64,000 nucleotides of DNA from Oreohelix idahoensis. Taxonomy: Eukaryota; Mollusca; Gastropoda; Stylommatophora; Oreohelicidae. Under the pieces are notes generated by a model. The model worked only from the letters and a program-made list of their open reading frames with translations, made no database searches and was not told where the DNA came from. The translations under genes were made by a program, and so were the position numbers. The stretch spans positions 248,001 to 312,000 of the forward strand of contig JAMPIV010012252.1 in assembly GCA_024509875.1 (NCBI GenBank), given 5' to 3'. How positions within the stretch are numbered: the stretch's first letter is position 1; the number at the start of each line of letters is the position of its first letter. Positions 35,465-48,423 of this stretch are shown piece after piece.

Positions 35465-36130
35465 CTAATGCGCATGGCATAAAAATTGGAATCTATCTAG
35501 ATAATCCGCTACGTCATCCTTTAAAGGATTGAAATGAGGTAATTTAATCCTACTAACAAACTCCTTCGTCGTACTCGAAGTTGTTTGATGAGCACCCGGA
35601 CTCGCCAATTTCAATTTCTCTAACTCCAAAGTTGCGAGTCTTTCCTCATATTCCATTTTTCTATTTTCAGCCTCAGCCTGAAGTTTTCTTTCCTCAGCAG
35701 CAGCTTGAAGTTGGAGTTTTTTCTCCTCAGCAGCAGCTTGAAGTTTTCTCTCCTCCATTTCCATCTGGAATTTTCTTTCATCAGCTTGAGCTTTTCTCTC
35801 CTCAGCAGCAGCTTGAGCTGTTCTCTCCTCAGCAGCAGCTTGAGCTATTCTCTCCTCAGCAGCAGCTTGAGCTTTTCTCTCCTCAGCAGCAGCTTGAGCT
35901 TTTCTCTCCTCAGCCTCTCTTTGATACCTTTTTTCTTCAAGTTCTAATCTTCTATTCTCAGCTTCTAGCTTCTTTAGTTCAGCTTCTGCTTTCAATTTAA
36001 TTTCCTCTTTTTGTTTCTTTTCTTCTGACTTTAATGCCATGGCGAATTGAGCAGTTGAATATTCTTCCAATTCTTTACCAGATTTACCAAGGGTTAACCC
36101 TTGCTGGATGAAGAAATCCAATGTAGACAT
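35465..36130 (-). pseudogene. Element D Gag N-terminus
   Basis: Start Met at 36130 with MSTLDFFIQQGLTLGKSGKE, almost identical to B. A long Ala/Glu/Lys/Arg coiled coil follows, with tandem EERKAQAAA units (five where B has two or three). Then FVSRIKLPHFNPLKDDVADYLDRFQF, the beginning of the capsid, and a stop at 35465 where B continues NIKKEKY. Confidence 0.88.
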
Positions 36131-37662
36131 TCTGTCTAATGAGATCAGAAACCTGAAAAATTCAACAAATTACCTTATCCCACTTCAATGGGAGACAAGT
36201 CTGTACTATAGACTTGTATACTCACTTCACTTTATTTCACTCTCTTAGTCTTAGTCAAAGACCTTGTATGGTTATCTTGTTTATAATATAACAAATAATC
36301 ACTTAAGTACCTGTGGAAAATAATACCTTTATATCCCACTCACTGTGGGCACAAGTCTTTTTTTTTTTAAAAGAACTTGCACATATATGTCTTTTAACAA
36401 AGAACTTGTATAAATATCTTATATAATAATATTTTATCAACAATCTCTATATGAAGAGTGTACCATATTAATAATAATACTAATACATGACCAAGTATAT
36501 GTATGTAGACTGTGTATGACAATAATGTAGTACAATCATAAATACAAAGACAAAGATACAGAACAATGACCGAAAACGTTCGCGGAAGTCAAATAAACAA
36601 TACAGCAAAAAGTAAACAAAATGTTACACAAATGTGTAATGATGACCGCGAAAAGTAAACAAGACAAATGGCAACACTGTTATAAACAAAAAGGTGTAAA
36701 GAATTAACTAAAGAAAAGAGAGACCTACAGATACAAACAAATGAAATCAAAACTGAAAAACAGAAAAAATATTACAAAAACAACGATAAGTACAGTTTCG
36801 GCACAGTTAACACAAATAGCAACGAATTGTTGCTAGCAAATTTTCAATTAAGAAAATTGCTCCTACAAAACGCTATTATAAGACCACTATATCTTACAGA
36901 CCGTGGTATCTCTTATAATAGACACCGCCCAACCTTAAACTCGCAAAAGAACACAAGAAAAATGCACAACAACAGTAGAAGTAACATAAATATATATAGC
37001 AATCAATTCAATGTGTTGCAGAACAAGTTCAGTCACAGCTGAAACTAAAGTAAATTTCTTGCTCCTTGCGAACACTGAAACAAAATGTCAAGCGCGCACT
37101 GAATGTTAGATCCACTGTAGCATGAAGTGGTCTTCACGAACATAAAGTTACTATGACCTTCTCGTATCTTGAGTCTTGCACATCGAATGTTGACAATTTA
37201 TTCGTACTGTTTACAAACACTTGACCTCGGAACATGTAACTTGAAAGCCCGGACGTTGAACAGTCTGTTGTTGACTGAGACGTGTGAACGACCAGCGGTA
37301 CCGTTCACAAAAAGGGACTCGACTCGTATGCAGCTGTGGTCCACGTAGGAAACGCCCCGATGCTAACTTCAGTACTTGTCATGTTGTTGTTTATGCAGCA
37401 TTATAACATAAATGCTAGCACTGTTTAAACTGTCCTGTGTAGCCAAAACTTGAAAGTGTAGAGTATGTGTATGGATCACATAAATGTCACCAATAATGTT
37501 AATTGCTCGCTCTGTCCAGCTTAGACCCACAAATGTAAGGTGTACTTGTCCTTCTCACGAAAATAGCCCCATCAGATGGCCTACCAGAAATGTAAATTTC
37601 TGGACCACACTGGAGACATCATAAATGTAACAGAAGAGCCCACGGAACTGGTCCACCAGAAA
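36131..37662 (-). other. Element D 5' leader with primer-binding candidate
   Basis: About 1.5 kb, non-coding, similar to 46004-47577 of B in inverted orientation. Next to the LTR the coding strand reads TTTCTGGTGGACCAGTTCC. The tRNA is not identified. Confidence 0.72.
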
Positions 37663-38773
37663 TGTAACTGTCTTTTTCTCTCTTGTAGAGGTGATCATTT
37701 GCATAAGACAGCATACGTGTTGTTAGATGTGTAGTACTTGTAATGATGAGCTGAATATAGGTGCAAATGAAGGCGCGAATGTGTTTAGGCTCGTATATGT
37801 TGTGTCATGCAACCCATACACTCACATGCAGTAGTCAAAGATGCTTGGACACTGCAGGCACATTTCAAAACATTTATTGACGGTAACACACACAGTAGCA
37901 TCAACAGGAACAGTCAGTGTAAACAAGGTCATGCTGACCGGAAATCGTTAGGTATACATCAGGCATTCAAAAGGCTGGTAAACATTCCAATATTCGTCTA
38001 TGGTCAATAGTAATGTTATTCAATGACAGTTCACAATGCCGCTTTGGTATCTCTGACTAAACGCGTCAGATACCTTAATCACTTTGACATACAGGTACAA
38101 CTTGGCATTCCCCGCCAATTGCACATTATCAGGCTGTAATATATTAGCCTTAACACAGGCCTCGTTATGACGTCATCTGTGTACTTCTTCTAAGCAGGTT
38201 AACATCAACCCTGCAGTAATGCTTATGTAGACATAAATACCGCCAATCTGCGGTTCCCACAATATAACTTCGTCACTGGACTTCTGGATAATATAAAGAC
38301 TAATAGTCTTAGATGGCTACCTTGAGCGCAAAAATATAAGTTCTGAAATGTAGGAAGCGTAATAATGGAAAAAGTCGGTATTACCTGGAACCGAATCCTC
38401 AGAACACAATAAGGAACTATGTCGTCATTCCGACGCACAGAGATTCCCTTGGGAGACCTGCCAACGCAGTCACTTCGAAGATTTTCCCCGAAAACACAAT
38501 GGACCTCATGTCCCACAGAAGCCAGCTTACCTCCCGGCCTGATGGAAGTATCCACTTGGCGCTTAAAAAACCTGCGCATGGGCACACGCCCGAACTGTTT
38601 ACCTTTGACCCTATCTTCATACAGGTCATACCCCAAAGGATGAACGAACAGGGAAGACAACCCCTAATCAACCTGACATCGCAAGGTAAAGACACAATTA
38701 TTCACCTTTGACTAGGGTGAAAAAACATAAGCAAATAACTTGACATATGACTCCGTCGAAAATGACAGCAACA
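37663..38773 (-). repeat. Element D 5' LTR
   Basis: 1111 bp, matching 30814-31980 apart from a deletion of about 55 bp at about 38354 and around a dozen substitutions. Followed by the AAGAC duplication. Confidence 0.95.
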
Positions 38774-38778
38774 AAGAC

Positions 38779-39387
38779 ATTCCTACCAACACATTAGTTA
38801 AGAAATAACATTAATGGTGTGAATATTTTGTGTATATTTTAATGCTCATTTCCAAATAGCAGAAAAATAAGATTAATGTAAATATTAAAGGATTATAATT
38901 GTACCTGAGGACTTGTTCACTTTTTACAATTGTGTTTAAAGTAAATGTTCATTTTATTTATCCCTTAGAAATTAATTAATCATAAGAAAGTCACAGGGAG
39001 GAGACACCTTAAATCCTGGTACTAATTCTTACTATCTGAGCCAGGATTTTCACAGTCTGACTTTTTCTATGATATCCATACACCAGTGCTTATTTCTAAG
39101 ACTGGGGTATTACTTTTAAGACCAGAACTCTTGACTGGCATACTATCCTGGTATCATCTGATACACCTGGATACCCATCTACTATCAACTATAAAATACT
39201 TACACATAAACTTAAAAAAAAAACATCTCGTTACAGTGGGTTATAATTTCGGTATGTAAAGTTATGTATTCCATATTGTATACTTGTTGTGTTTCTGTTT
39301 TCTCTTTCAGGCTGCAGTTTCTTGTGTTTGCTGTTATAGAGTTTTGTAACACGAAACTATTACAGGTTGTTCTTTTTTCTAGGGTGT
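38779..39387. other. Unassigned spacer between elements D and A
   Basis: About 600 bp of AT-rich DNA, the former target of D and A. No gene or repeat recognised. Confidence 0.5.
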
Positions 39388-39392
39388 ATGTA

Positions 39393-39780
39393 TGTGGCGA
39401 GAGGTTTTATTTTGGCTCTAAGATCAGTATAGTACTGACAATTACAGAAATAGAATTTCTGCAGAAAAATGTGAAATCCCAGTATCTGAGAGAACTACTG
39501 GTATCACAACTTAGTTACGGCTGTGAATGATCTGATCTCGAAACAATAGTAGAGAGGAGACCGACATAAAGTGCCACCTCCGCTGTGTAACTAACTGTGA
39601 TATTCAACAAAACCAGGAAACATATTTTACTTAACAATGATAAAATTGACAAGTCGTTCAAATACAATTTCCTAAGTATTTATTTAGTATATACACTATC
39701 TACTCTTGTGCTAAAGGGTGAATGTTGAAAAAAATGGAATGTAATGGAATTGTAAGTTTACAAGGATTTACAAATATATA

Positions 39781-39868
<88 letters not shown>

Positions 39869-40680
39869 ATATATAAATAAATATTACAACAAGTTTTCCA
39901 ATTATAGGAACAAAAATTATATCAGCTGTGCTGTTAATTAAGGATATAACACTTATCAGCTATGTTGTTATTTTTGTCTCTTGCTATGCTAATTTCACTT
40001 TCTCATCACTGACAGTTTCTATGCTCACAATGCTGACAGAAATGGTACTAATGTGTACTCATCTCTCTTAAACAGTTCTGTTCTCCGTAGTTTGCTTCAC
40101 ACAACTCCTGCTGAGGTTCGTTACTTTAGCCCACCCAAGACTGAGGGGGACCAAAGATGTAGAGTCTGGTCAACCTCTATGCTCCTGCGGGGTTCCAGGC
40201 AGCGGGATTGACTCGAACATACGACCTCAGTTTTTAGGACACAAATGAACCCTCCTAAGATTTTAAACTGGCCAGGTTTTGACGCGACTTAGTGAAGTAG
40301 GTTGCAGGTCGATGCCCTCAGGTAAGCAATAAATCACAGTGACAGGTTCTTCCTCTTCAGTCAGTCGGTATCTCTGGCGTCAAGTTCGGGGTTGCGTGTT
40401 TTAGCATAAAATCCGCCCGATTATATAGGCCGGTAAATACTTAAGGAAAGCTTTCGGTTGGTTCCTGGCGGAGCAAGTTGATTGGTTTCCTCCGGTTTGG
40501 TCTTTTGCTCATACAGCCTAATTTTATTCAGTTTCTAGCCGCCATCTTGCGTGAACTGCGTGAACAGTATAATTTATTCTGTCTCAGAGACTGGTGAACG
40601 GTGCAAGTTGATTGGTTGAAGCAAATCTGTATTTCGACATAGTGATTAACCAAGTAGTGGCTTACACTCGTTTCACGACA
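39393..40680 (-). repeat. Element A 3' LTR
   Basis: 1288 bp, ends TG/CA (TGTCGTGAAACG at the coding-strand start). It includes a (TA)n stretch at about 39774-39875 that is shorter and more interrupted than in the partner LTR. Outside it I count only a handful of differences. Confidence 0.95.
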
Positions 40681-40698
40681 TAACCCCCTCCTTTCCTA
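40681..40698 (-). other. Element A polypurine tract
   Basis: In coding orientation AGGAAAGGAGGGGGTTA lies immediately before the 3' LTR. Confidence 0.82.
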
Positions 40699-40739
40699 GC
40701 TGTGACTTGTCATAGCTGACGTGTAAACCCCTGCTGTGG

Positions 40740-43700
40740 TTAATCGTTTTGCGTCTGTCCTTCCAGAGTACTAGGGTGTCGACTTAAAAAATCAGCTCCT
40801 ACATTGTCTCTTCCCGGAATGTAATTCACGGTAAAGGAATAAGGCGCCAGAAGCAGACTCCACCTTAACAATCTCGAATTTAGCTTTTTAGATGCAGCCA
40901 AGAATGTTAAAGGTTGTTGATCGCTTTGGACAATGAAGTGTGTCCCATACAGATAAGGTGAAAATTTGTTGATGGACCAAATTAGAGCTAAACATTCTTT
41001 CTCTATGGTCGAGTAATTCAACTCAGCTGCATTCAGCTTCCTACTGGCGTAGGCGACTGGTAAAAGTTCCTCCGGCTGGGCTTTTGATTTCTGCAAGAGA
41101 GTTGCACCAATACCTATACTGCTAGCTTCCGTCCTTAATACAAATTCCTGTGTGATATAGGGTAGTGTAAGGATTGGTTTGCTGGTGAGTTTTGCTTTTA
41201 GCTCTGTGTAAGCTTTTTCACAATCAGCATTCCATTGGATTTTGTCAGGCTGTCCTTTCTTCGTTAAGTTGGTTAATGGTGCACACAGAGAGTTAAAGTG
41301 GGGTATGTACTTCTGATAGAACCCACATAAAGACACGAATGATCTCACATCTTTCTTCGTTTGAGGTCTGGGTGCCTTCTTTAACTTCTCTATATTCTTT
41401 GGGTCAGGAGACATATGGCCTGTAGAAATAGTGTGACCTAAGAATTCCAACTCCTTACAACCGATATAGCACTTGGTTGGACGTGCAGTCAATCCAGTGG
41501 CTCTCAGTCTGTCAAACAACATGGAGAGCGCTACTATATGCTCTTCAAATGTGTTTGTAGCAACAAGAATGTCATCCATAAAGTTAGTGATATGGGGATT
41601 TTGTAGAGGTTCCAATAATTTCCTCATCATTCTTGAAAAGATACTGGGAGCATTTTTCAGCCCAAAGGGTAGTACATTAAACTCGTAGTGTCCGTCCGAT
41701 GTACTAAATGCCAGCATTTTCCTAACTTCTGGTTTCACTGGTATTTGGTAGTATCCCTTGCTTAGATCTACCTTCGATAAATACCTAGCCTTACTCAGTG
41801 TAGAGAACAGCTGGTTGGTGTCAGGTAATGGGTCCACCTGAGATTCTGTGATCGCATTAAGCTTCCGGTAGTCAATACATAACCTGTGTTCACCACTCGG
41901 TTTTCTCAATAGCACCACACTTGAGCTATAGGGAGAGTCTGACTTCGAGATAATTTTATCCTTCAACAGATAATCAACTTCCTCCCTTAGTGCTTGGGCT
42001 TTCGCATAGGGTATATGGTATGTTCTCATGCATACTGGGGTAGGGTCGGTAACCTTCATGTCGTACTCTAACAGATTCGTACGACCTGGCTTATCTGTGA
42101 GCACATCAGCATGGGTTTCCAACACTTTCTGAACCCTCTTCTTCTGCTCTGGAGTTAAATGTTCACTAATATTTACTTGAACATAATCCTCTGTAGTTGT
42201 GAGTGGATACTCCATAGAGTGAAGTGGTTCACCGTGCATTTCTGTTGCAATGGCTAGGGTCATAATATGTGCAACTTCTGATGATTCCTTGTCATAGTAT
42301 TTTTTAAGAAGATTGACATGATATACCTTCTCCTTCCCTTTCTTGTCAATCTTATAATTGGACCTGGAAAGTTTCTCCAGTATGACATAGGGTCCCTGCC
42401 ATCCAATCTGCAATTTATTATTGCTGCTTGGCAACAGTAATAACACCTTTTCACCCACCTCCAGTTCCCTATCCTTTGCTTTTTTGTTGTAGTAGGCAGC
42501 ATGCTTCCTCCTGGCCTGTCTTAAGTTATCATTGGCCAGTTTCCAACCTGCTTTCAATCGAGATGTCAACTCGTTGACGTACTGGTATGAGGAAGTCACT
42601 GTTTCCTCTGCCTTTTCATCAGTCCATGTCCGCAGCAATGCTTCCAGTGGACCTTTGATTGGTCTTCCAAACAACAATGTAGCTGGAGCCAATCCAGTTG
42701 AGTTGTGGGGTACTTCCCTATATGCAAATAGTGCAGCGGGTAAGTAGGTATCCCAAGTATCAGGTTTTTCACTCGCCAGCTTTCTAAGGATTGAAATTAG
42801 CGTACCATTGAACCGCTCTACTTGACCGTTCCCTTGGGCATGGTAGGGACTACAATGATAGTGCCTGGCTTGAAATATCCTGAATACTTCTTGTGTTAGC
42901 TTTCCCTTAAACTGAGACCCATTGTCAGTCAATATCTGATGCGGGAAACCTAATCGGGTAAATATTGTCAACAGGGCCTCTGCCACGTGCTTTGAATCTA
43001 TAGCTGACATGGCCACTGCTTCTCCCCACATAGAGCAAGTATCAACCAAGGTTAAGATGTAAGCATTTCTCTTCTTGGTCCTAGTGAGGGGTCCAACAAT
43101 ATCTACTGCAACACGTTCAAAAGGGGTTCCCTTAATAGGCATTTCTCCCAGTGTTGCGGGTGCAATTCTATGCTTAGGAGCTACTCTTTGGCATTCTGGA
43201 CAGGATCTTACATATCTTTTTATGTCCTCTGTAATTCCTGGCCAGAAGTAGTGACAGGCTATCCTTTGTCCAGTGGCCCCTATTCCCATATGTCCACTGA
43301 AGGGTATAGCATGTCCTAGCGTCATAACCTTCTCCCTGTAAGATTTTGGCACTACAAGCTGTCCATGCCCTTTAGGTCCTGTTCCAGCTTTTCTGTATAG
43401 TAGGCCATTCTTCATATACAAGTCTCCTTTCTCTGGAGGGTTATGTGCTTTAGGCAATTTGCCAAAACAAGGCTTCAACGTGCTGTCTGTTGCTTGAGCC
43501 TTTTTCATCTCTTCTGGATGAGTATTGATAGGATTCTTCTCCATTTTCCTGGAGCTTTCCCTGGTCTGGACTGTTGCCATAACTACGGGTTTTATAGGTT
43601 CTCCAAGGAAAACATACCTACACCCCAAAATCAAAGGGTAAATAGGGTCGTCCATCACTGCTGCTTTGATTTCTCCTTCCACATAGCGAGATCTTATGTT

Positions 43701-44851
43701 GATTCGAGCTATGGGTAGTGTCATGGTTCTTGCTCCCTTGATTGGTCCTCTGATTTCCACTGTTTCTGTGGTTATCTGGTCAGGACTCACTAGAGAAGAG
43801 CACACAACTGAATCAAAGTCCAATCCTGTGTCATATAAACACAGTACTTGAGTGCCAATAACGGTCACTTCCTCACAGACAGGGGGATGATGGAAGTCTT
43901 TCTGACTTACTGCCATTTCCTTCCTTCCCTGATTCCCTGTTGTAAGACATGCAGCATGATGAGGAGGATTCTTCCTTCTGCAGTCCGCAGTATTGTGGTT
44001 ACTCATTAGACAAGTTTTACACCACTTTCCTTCCTTCCGGTAAGGTGTCTTATCCGATCTTAGAGGGTTTTTGTCCTTTTGGTCAAATCTTTGTTTGTTC
44101 CTTGTGGTATGGTCCTTTTGTTCATATTTGGTATAGTTTTGTGATGATTTGAAGTTTTCACCCTGCTTCTTCTTATTTAATAATAATTCTGCCTGAGCTG
44201 CTTGATATCTCTCAGCAACAGTTACAATATCTTCCAATCTCTCTGCTCCTTGTTCCATGATAAACTTCCTCATTTCTTGAGGCATGGACTCTTTCACTTG
44301 CTCCATCATTATAATTTCTTTCAGACCCTGACACTTCCCTAAACTACTCCATTTTTCCAAATAGGTTTCCAATCTAGCAGAGAATTGGTGATAGTTTTCT
44401 CCTGGAAGAAGTTTAGCTGTTCGGAATTTCTTTCTATATGATTCTGAGTTCTTTTCATATCTCACAAGCAGTGCCTGCTTCAGGATTTCATAATCTTCCT
44501 GGTCATCTCTTGAGAGCTTCAAATATACATCGTAGGCTACACCTCTCAATCCCTGAGATAGTTTAAGACTCCATTTTTCTTTCACTAAGCCATAGGTAGT
44601 GGCTAGTCTTTCGTATCTATCCAGGTACGACTCAATGGCGTCTTCTTTCTCAACAAATGGGTCCAGATGAAAATTCATGGCCCCACTTGAGGTGCTCTGG
44701 CTGGAGCTACTCTCAGAGTGAGGTGAGCTACCACCATTATTGCCAGTATTTGCCTGAATTTCAAGCTCTTTTAATCTTAACTGATGGTCTCTCTCTGCTT
44801 GTAATTTCCTTTCCTCAGCTTCAATTTTCTTTGCCTCATTTTCAGCCTCCC
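40740..44851 (-). CDS. Element A Gag-Pol polyprotein, main part
   Basis: One open frame with no gag/pol shift. Numbering from the first Met of the open frame (which lies in the LTR of B and is not biological): coiled coil 12-45; capsid 72-240 with a SCAN-like segment about 150-228; CCHC knuckle 289-302 (CKTC-x4-H-x4-C); protease YDTG 351-354; integrase H525, H532, C562, C565, then D595, D654, E690 (35 residues between the last two); GPY module about 828-846; RT with LDLSKGYYQIPV and active site FMDD 1102-1105; RNase H about 1248-1368. Two oddities: FMDD instead of YxDD, and Glu in TEASSIGIG where RNase H normally has its first catalytic Asp. Integrase precedes RT. Confidence 0.93.
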
Positions 44852-46003
44852 TGTTGCTGTCATTTTTGACGGAGTCATCTGTCAAGTTATTTGCTTATGT
44901 TTTTATCATAAGAATAAATGTGTCTTTACCTGCGATGTCAGGTTGATTAGGGGTTGTCTTCCCTTGTTTATTCATTCATTGTGTTTGACCTTTAGGGTCA
45001 GAGGTAGACAGTTCGGGCATATGCCCATGGGCAGGTTTTTTTAAGCGGCAGTTGAGTTAGACTTCCGGCAAGCCGGGAAGTGTCCTGGTTTCTGAAGGGA
45101 CGAGAGTCCATTGTGTTTTTCGGGAAGAATCTTCGAAGTGACTGCACTGGCAGTTTTCCCCAGTGAATCTCTGTGCGTTGGAATGACAGCAGAGTTCCTT
45201 GTTAAGTTCTGTGGACTCGGGTACAGGTAATACCGACTTTTTCCATTACTATGCTTTCGGTAGCAGAACATGTTAGAAGATTGCCTAGTCTGTGAACTGC
45301 AGCTCACCGGTCCTCCATTTCAGAACTTATATGTTGTGCTCAAGGTAGCCATTCAAGACTATTAGTCTTCATACCATCCAGAAATCCAGTGACGAAGATA
45401 TATTGTGGGAACCGCAGATTGGCGGAATTTATGTCTACAATAAGCATTACTGCAGGGTTGATGGTAACCTGCTTATCAGAAGTACACAGCCGACGTCAGA
45501 ACGAGGCCTGTGTTTTCGGCTATTATACTACAGCCTGATAATGTGCAATTGGCGGGGAATGCCAAGTTGCACCTATGTGTCAAAGTGATTAAGGGATCTG
45601 ACGCGTTTAGTCAGTAATCCCAGGGCGACGCCACGAACTGTCCTTATTGAAGAACATTGTATTGACCATGCACGAATATTCAAATGTTTACCAGCTTGAT
45701 GAATGCCTAATGTATACCTATCGATTTCCGGTCAGCATGACCTTGTTTACAATGACTGTTCCTGTTGATACCATGTGTGTTCTCGTCAATAAATGTTTTG
45801 AAACGTGTCTGCAGTGTCCAAGCATCCTTGACTACTGCATGTGAGTGTATGGGTTGCAGGGTCTACATACATACGAGCCTAAACACATTCGCGCCTTCAT
45901 TCGCACCCACACTCAGTTCATCATCCGCTCGCACTACTCACCTAACAACATGTATACTGTCTTGGGCCAGTGATCACCTCAACAAGAGAAAAGTACAGTT
46001 ACA
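44852..46003 (+). repeat. Element B 5' LTR
   Basis: Starts TGTTGCTGTCATTTTTGACG and ends AGTTACA. It is preceded by the CTCCC target copy. It supplies the first codons of an open frame that runs into A gag, which is an artefact of the insertion. Confidence 0.96.
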
Positions 46004-47577
46004 TTTTTGGTGGACCAGTTACGTGGGCTCTTCTGATACATTTCTGGTGGACAGAGCGAGCAATTAACATTATTGATGACATTAATGTGGTCCAGAAATT
46101 TACATTTCATTTGGCTATTTGCGTGAGAAGGACAAGTACACATTACATTTCTGATCTGTGGGTCTAAGCTACACACTGGACAGCTGTAACACACATCGCT
46201 AATTCTACACTTGCAAGTTTTGGCTACAACAGGACAGAAATAGGTCATCAACTGTTGACCCAGATAAACAGTGCTAGCATTTATGTTATAATGCTACATA
46301 AACCACAACAGGACAAGTACTGAAGTTAACATCTAGGCATTTGCTACGTGGACCACAACTGCAAGTCGAGTCCCTTTTTGTAAACGGTACCGCTGGTCGT
46401 TTACACGTTTCAAGTCAACAACAGACTTTTCTACGCCCGAGCATTCAAGCTACATTGTTCGAGGTCAAGTGTTTGTAAACAGTACGTGGAAATTGTAAAC
46501 ATTCAATGTGCAAGTCCTAAGTCGAGAAGGTCATAGTAACTTTTGTTCGTGAATACCACTTTATGCTACTGTGGATTTGACATTCAGTGCGCGCTTGACA
46601 TTTTGTTTCTGTGTTCGCAAGGAGCAAGTTAGTTACTGTAATATCATGTGTGACTAAGCTTTATTTTGCAACACATTGAATTGATTGCTATTTATGTTAA
46701 TTGTACTATTGTTGTGTATTTTTCTTGTGTTTTTCTGCGGGTTTTCGGTTGGTGGGTCTTACAGTAAATATGCCACTTAATCGAGGGTTACTGTAAGCGT
46801 TCTGTAGGGATTGCAATTTTCTTAATTGAAATTTGCTACCGACTTTTGTTGCTATATTTTTTTTTTAGCTGTGACGACATCAGTTAGTATTGTTTTCGTT
46901 ATTTTTCCGTTCTTTGATTTTCGACTAATTTTGTTTGTATCTGTTCTTCTCTCATTCCTTCCGTTTATTTCTTTACACCTTTTCGTTTATAACAGTGTTG
47001 CCATTTGTCTTGTTTATTTTTCGCGGTCATCATTACACATTTGTGTAACATTTTCTTTACTTTTTGCTGTATTGTTTATTTGACTTCCGCGAACGTTTTC
47101 GGTCATTGTTCTGTATCTTTGTCTTTGTATTTATGATTGTACTACATTATTGTCATACACAGTCTACATACATATACTTGGTCATGTATTATTATTGTTA
47201 TTGATAAGGTACACTCTTCATATAGAGATTGTTGATAAAATATTATTATATAAGATATTTATACAAGTTCTTTGATAAAAGACTTGTTATCTTCAAAGAT
47301 TGAGACAAGGTGAAATACATATTCAAGTTCTTTAAAAAAAAAAAAAAAGACTTGTGCCCATAGTGAGTGGGATAAAGGAATTATTTTCCACAGGTACTCA
47401 AGTGATTTTTTGTTACATTATAAACAAGAGGACCATACAAGGTCTTTGTCTAAGACTAAGAGAGTGAAATAAAGTGAAGTGAGTATACAAGTCTAGCATT
47501 TCAGACTTGTCTCCCAATGATTGGGATATACAATTAATTTAGTTAATTTTTTCAGGTTTCTGATCTCATTAGACAGA
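46004..47577 (+). other. Element B 5' leader with primer-binding candidate
   Basis: The first bases after the LTR are TTTTTGGTGGACCAGTTACG, comparable to D and C. ACATTT plus TGG-type phrases recur in the first 170 bp. About 1.5 kb with no coding. A T-run (46856-46866) and an A-run (47334-47347) are present. Confidence 0.75.
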
Positions 47578-48423
47578 ATGTCTACATTGGATTTCTTTAT
47601 CCAGCAAGGGTTGACCCTTGGTAAGTCTGGTAAAGAATTGGAAGAATATTCGTCTGCTCAATTCGCCATTGCATTAAAGTCAGAGGAAAAGAAACAAAAA
47701 GAGGAAATTAAATTGAAAGCAGAAGCTGAACAAAGGAGAGCAGATGCTGAACTTAAGAAGCTAGATGCTGAGAATAGAAGATTAGAACTTGAAGAGAAAA
47801 GGTATCAAAGAGAAGCTGCTGCTGAGGACAAAAAACTTCAAGCTCAAGCTGCTGCTGAGGAGAGAAAAGCTCAAGCTGCTGCTGAGGAGAGAAAAGCTCA
47901 AGCTGATGAAAGAAAATTCCAGATGGAAATGGAAGACAAAAAACTTCAAGCTGCTGCAGAGGAGAAAAAAATTCAAGCTCAAGCTGCTGCAGAGGAGAGA
48001 AAGCTTCAAGCTGCTGCTGAGGCTGAAATTAGAAAAATGTAACATGGGGAAAGAAAACAGAAAATGGAACTTGATGAAAGACTCGCAACTTTGGAGTTAG
48101 AGAAATTGAAATTGGCGAGTACGGGTGCTCAGCAAAGAACTTCGAGTACGACAAAGGAGTTTGTTAATAGGATTAAATTGCCTCATTTCAATCCTTTAAA
48201 GGATGACGTAGCAGATTATCTAGATAGATTCCAATTTTTATGCGATACGCATAACATAAAAAAGGAAAAATATGTTGAACAACTGATGGAATTTTTTACA
48301 GGTGACACAGTGACTACTCTTATGACAATAGACGAACATGACAGGACTAATTATGATGTTGTCAGAGCAGCATTGCTAAAAAAAATACCAACTAAAAGAA
48401 GAAGACTATCGTCTTCGTTTTAG
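47578..48423 (+). pseudogene. Element B Gag, N-terminal part
   Basis: Start Met at 47578 (MSTLDFFIQQGLTLGKSGKE). Coiled coil rich in KAQAAAEER repeats to about 48060, then NRIKLPHFNPLKDDVADYLDRFQFL, the start of the capsid. TAA at 48040-48042 is in frame within the coiled coil and reading resumes directly after it, so it is probably a nonsense mutation. At about 48379-48386 an eight-A run replaces the seven-A run seen in D, shifting the frame and ending it at 48423. Confidence 0.9.

Larger units (their letters stand above)
30814..38773 (-). mobile_element. Element D: defective B-type element lacking integrase core and RT active site
   Basis: Minus-strand LTR element with LTRs at 30814-31980 and 37663-38773 and the 5-bp target duplication AAGAC (30809-30813 and 38774-38778). 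LTRs and coding parts are close to element B. Order from right to left: leader, gag, protease, an extra nucleocapsid-like segment where the integrase should be, integrase C-terminal module, RT start, RNase H. The integrase HHCC and catalytic core are absent, and the RT segment with YxDD is deleted near 33134. Many stops and shifts. It could move only with proteins supplied by relatives. Confidence 0.93.

Noticed and set aside
44852..44885. Start of the 1,381-codon frame of element A within the LTR of B
   Set aside because: The first dozen codons read B LTR sequence. The true A gag start is at 54471 and was separated by the B insertion.
45041..46251. Several 60-100 codon frames repeated at 53219-54227
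   Set aside because: These are the two LTRs of element B. No domain is encoded.
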